From the NCBI RefSeq assembly GCF_016801985.1, contig NZ_JAEVLS010000004.1, forward strand, positions 248,001 to 312,000: 64,000 nucleotides of DNA, read 5' to 3'. Below the pieces are notes generated by a model. It saw only the letters and a list, made by a program, of their open reading frames with translations, did not search any database and was not told the origin of the DNA. The DNA is from Steroidobacter gossypii (GTDB lineage: Bacteria; Pseudomonadota; Gammaproteobacteria; Steroidobacterales; Steroidobacteraceae). The first letter of the stretch is position 1. Each line of letters opens with the position of its first letter. This document shows, piece by piece, positions 62,801 to 64,000 of the stretch. Both the position numbers and the translations under genes were made by a program.

Positions 62801-64000
62801 TGGCCGAGGCGACGGTTAGCGATCCATTCGTAGTGCGAACATCCGCCGCCCCGCCGGTCGCGTTCACCGTGACTGCAAGCCCGTCTACTTCGCTCACATA
62901 CACGCCACCGCTCGTGGCGGATGCCGTGAGCGTATTCACCTGGGTGTCGAGCGCATTGCCAGCGTCGCCAAGCGAGGCTCCGGAGAGCGCTGCGCTATTG
63001 CTCACGATGCGGGTGGCATTGTCGCCGTCATCGGTGACCGCTCCGCCCGCAGTGAATGTGATGTTGCCGTTGCCGACGTCGAGCGTGCCCAATGCCACGC
63101 CGTCGGTTTCGTTGACCGTCAGATCGTAATCATTTTCGAGGCTCGCGCTCAGCCGAGCGACGGTCGTGTTCAAGATCGTTGCGCCGCCGGCGGCGCCCGA
63201 GCGGAAGTCGAGGGTTCCCGCCGAGAACGAGAGCTCGCGTGGATTTGCATCATTGTCGACCACATCGGTCGCGCCACGCACCAGTAAATGATCCACCGGC
63301 TGATCGGTGAAGCCGATGCTCGCAGGCACCGTGAGCACGCCGCCCGAGCGCAGGCCGAGCTGGGTGGTGTTGTTGCTGCCAACATTGATGGCGCCAGGCG
63401 CAAGACCGCTGACATTCAGATCACCCGCCGACTGCAGCACGATGGCGCCCGCACGGTTCGATCCGCTGCCCAGCGTAATTGCGCCGGTGGACAATGTCGG
63501 CGCGCCCGAGAGGTTGAGATTGATCTGACCGTCGGCGTTCGTCACCGTTGCAGTCAGCGCGCCGTTGGTCTGTACGTCCAGCGACGATCCCACATCCGCA
63601 TCGTTGGCCGCGTCGAAGTCCACGACCGTGCCGATATTGCTCGTCGCGCTCAGCGACACGTTGCCGCCGGAGATCACGGTCGTGTCGTCGTCATCATCAA
63701 CAAGGGCGCTTCCGCTCAACGTCACTGCGCCGCTTGCGCTGATATTGCCGACCACAACGTTGCCGGCTGCCGCGCTCAGCGACACCGTGTCCTGCGCGGA
63801 CACATCGTTCGCTACGATATTGCCCGTCGTGCTGGTCACGACGACGTCGCCGCCCGCGCCGCCCGCGCTGACGTTGGTCAGCGTCAGGCCATTCGCCTCG
63901 CCGATGTAGACGCCCCCGTTTCCGGCCGTCGCCGACAACGAGTTCACATTCGTGTCGACCTGGCCCGTGCTGCCGGCTGCGCCGATCGCGCCGTTGGCAT
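59835..64000 (-). CDS. Filamentous-haemagglutinin-like adhesin, C-terminal part (5' end outside window)
   Basis: The frame is open to the end of the window on the minus strand and continues the same repeat character past the first possible GTG start (63947), so the gene is cut by the window. About 1390 codons are seen. The sequence is low in charge and rich in Gly, Ala, Thr, Asn and Val, with strand-forming units such as GVTLTAGGAGNGITLNGAV and NATSTNGGIFITEA. These form a long right-handed beta-helix as in two-partner secretion exoproteins. A regular array of 118-residue repeats fills 60823-62947. The C-terminus is a non-repetitive tail (GLGEIQFTSPAETLVRTLQ ... ending DC). The expected TpsB outer-membrane transporter is not in the window. 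The protein is probably secreted to the cell surface for adhesion or biofilm. Confidence 0.85.
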   Translation of the reverse strand, partial: ANGAIGAAGSTGQVDTNVNSLSATAGNGGVYIGEANGLTLTNVSAGGAGGDVVVTSTTGNIVANDVSAQDTVSLSAAAGNVVVGNISASGAVTLSGSALVDDDDDTTVISGGNVSLSATSNIGTVVDFDAANDADVGSSLDVQTNGALTATVTNADGQINLNLSGAPTLSTGAITLGSGSNRAGAIVLQSAGDLNVSGLAPGAINVGSNNTTQLGLRSGGVLTVPASIGFTDQPVDHLLVRGATDVVDNDANPRELSFSAGTLDFRSGAAGGATILNTTVARLSASLENDYDLTVNETDGVALGTLDVGNGNITFTAGGAVTDDGDNATRIVSNSAALSGASLGDAGNALDTQVNTLTASATSGGVYVSEVDGLAVTVNATGGAADVRTTNGSLTVASATGTGVTLIAGGAGNDITLNGAVNAGAGDVTLTAGTVASRGAIVSGAGAHITGNTLIANASTVGTSTARLNTTVAAVNATSTNGGIFISESDALTLTANASGGAVDVATANGALTVTQATGDGVTLAAGGAGNGIAINGAVDAGAGNVLLDAGTPASRGAIVAGAGNQITGNLLVMSGSSIGAGAARLNTNVNALNATSTNGGIFITEANALNVTANATNGMTDVRTTNGALNVDVATGDGVTLVAGGAGNGITLNGAVNAGAGDVTLTAGTPANGGAIIQGAGHQITGGTLTATGSMIGSVAARLNTNVASLNATSSNGGIYVIEADALNLNASAIGGPLDVQTNNGSLTVAAASGNGVTLTAGGAGSGITLNGPVNAGVGDVTLTAGTVASRGAIVGGVGNHIAGNSLTMTGATIGASGARLNTNVDAINASTTGGGIFITEADAVNLAANASGGALDVATVNGALTVAQATGNGVTLTAGGAGNGITLNAAVDAGAGDVTLTAGTAESGGAIVADAGVRITGNSLTMTGGTIGASGARLNTTVASINATSTNGGIFIAETDALNLTANAIGGAVDVQTGNGSLTVAAANGDGVTLTAGGAGSGITLNGSVNGRAGDVTLTAGTAASRGAISGTAGHLVSGRTLTVAATTIGASNARLNTNIDALNAVASTGDVYISEQNGLTLVNVSAARDIDVASATGDIVVNTVSASNAVTLTATSGAIADDGDDTTRLVANALTLNARSIGAASTLSGTTLNSSGRLDTEVATLSATTTGGGIFIDEADGLQSVNVQASGGDAGDIELLTRTGDLILNRVSASDRLLLAAGRNIFAAPGAGPVTARAAELRAGTTDPTGGLIGSPTDAIEFQLGAGNSLRLFVPQSIDPDDPSRAPAVSPTAGVNTTLNQFASQSALAALAGFNQFQGLGEIQFTSPAETLVRTLQSQTGTLETGLDIDWGSYDPDVSLFGTLEPSVCLPADQRDEESSTPDC
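60823..62947 (-). repeat. Six tandem 354-bp coding repeats in the adhesin
   Basis: A landmark (TTCAAGCG or a close variant) recurs at 60823, 61177, 61531, 61885, 62239 and 62593, and in the same phase at 62947, each exactly 354 bases (118 codons) from the last. The units differ by substitutions but show no insertion or deletion, so they are in-frame structural repeats. Confidence 0.88.

Noticed and set aside
60823-62947. Regular 354-bp spacing considered as a CRISPR array or non-coding satellite
   Set aside because: The unit is far too long for CRISPR, the copies differ by substitutions, and the period is a whole number of codons inside one open frame.
1-64000. tRNA, rRNA, insertion sequence, integrase and riboswitch signatures
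   Set aside because: None was recognised by eye on either strand. Short or divergent elements could have been missed without a covariance-model search.

Overview
The window is a high-GC chromosomal segment from a Gram-negative bacterium. Four large TonB-dependent outer-membrane receptors, two FecI/FecR pairs, Tat and lipoprotein signals, many periplasmic c-type cytochromes and a two-partner-type adhesin point to a gammaproteobacterium of the Steroidobacter/Nevskia/Xanthomonas kind. That placement is an inference from gene content, not from a marker gene. No rRNA, tRNA, CRISPR array, transposase or integrase was seen. Almost every base is coding or in a short intergenic gap.

Layout. (1) 1-8.8 kb, plus strand: a giant secreted protein with carboxypeptidase-regulatory-like repeats and a von Willebrand A domain (open at the window start), an overlapping transglutaminase-fold protein with a toxin-like C-terminal module, and a small acidic protein. 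(2) 8.8-11.6 kb: the last 21 codons of a decayed TonB receptor, a FecI-type sigma factor, its FecR anti-sigma factor and a LysR regulator. (3) 11.7-30.4 kb, minus strand: a roughly 19-kb catabolic/redox island read right to left. It holds an exported unknown protein, DUF1592-type and DUF1552 proteins, a Yx(FWY)xxD-repeat protein, a TonB receptor, a small cytochrome c, a PQQ dehydrogenase, an esterase, a DctA dicarboxylate carrier, a tri-haem cytochrome, an unknown protein, a lipoprotein cytochrome c and a second TonB receptor carrying an STN signalling domain. Many junctions are ATGA or GTGA overlaps. (4) 30.7-39.5 kb: a CHRD protein, then a GABA-type transaminase, an amino-acid permease and two YtcJ-like amidohydrolases in one minus-strand operon, with a third amidohydrolase diverging from it. 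(5) 39.6-47.8 kb: a third paralogous TonB receptor, and a sigma-FecR-STN receptor-metallo-beta-lactamase-fold operon. (6) 47.9-49.8 kb: an HxlR regulator diverging from an MFS exporter, next to a 72-bp relic of a TonB receptor. (7) 49.8-56.0 kb: two exported polysaccharide-active proteins (DUF4450/six-hairpin glycosidase and a beta-helix lyase-like lipoprotein). (8) 56.2-64 kb: a winged-helix/protein kinase/TPR membrane protein, a LuxR regulator and a repeat-rich filamentous-haemagglutinin-like adhesin that runs off the window.

How it may fit together: receptors bring in or sense an organic substrate. The exported esterase and PQQ dehydrogenase act on it in the periplasm, and cytochromes pass the electrons on. 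DctA recovers dicarboxylate products. The neighbouring amidohydrolases, permease and transaminase look suited to amide or gamma-amino-acid catabolism. The island at 15-30 kb and the VWA/transglutaminase/small-protein module at 1-8.8 kb are the best candidates for an undescribed system. No substrate can be read from the sequence.
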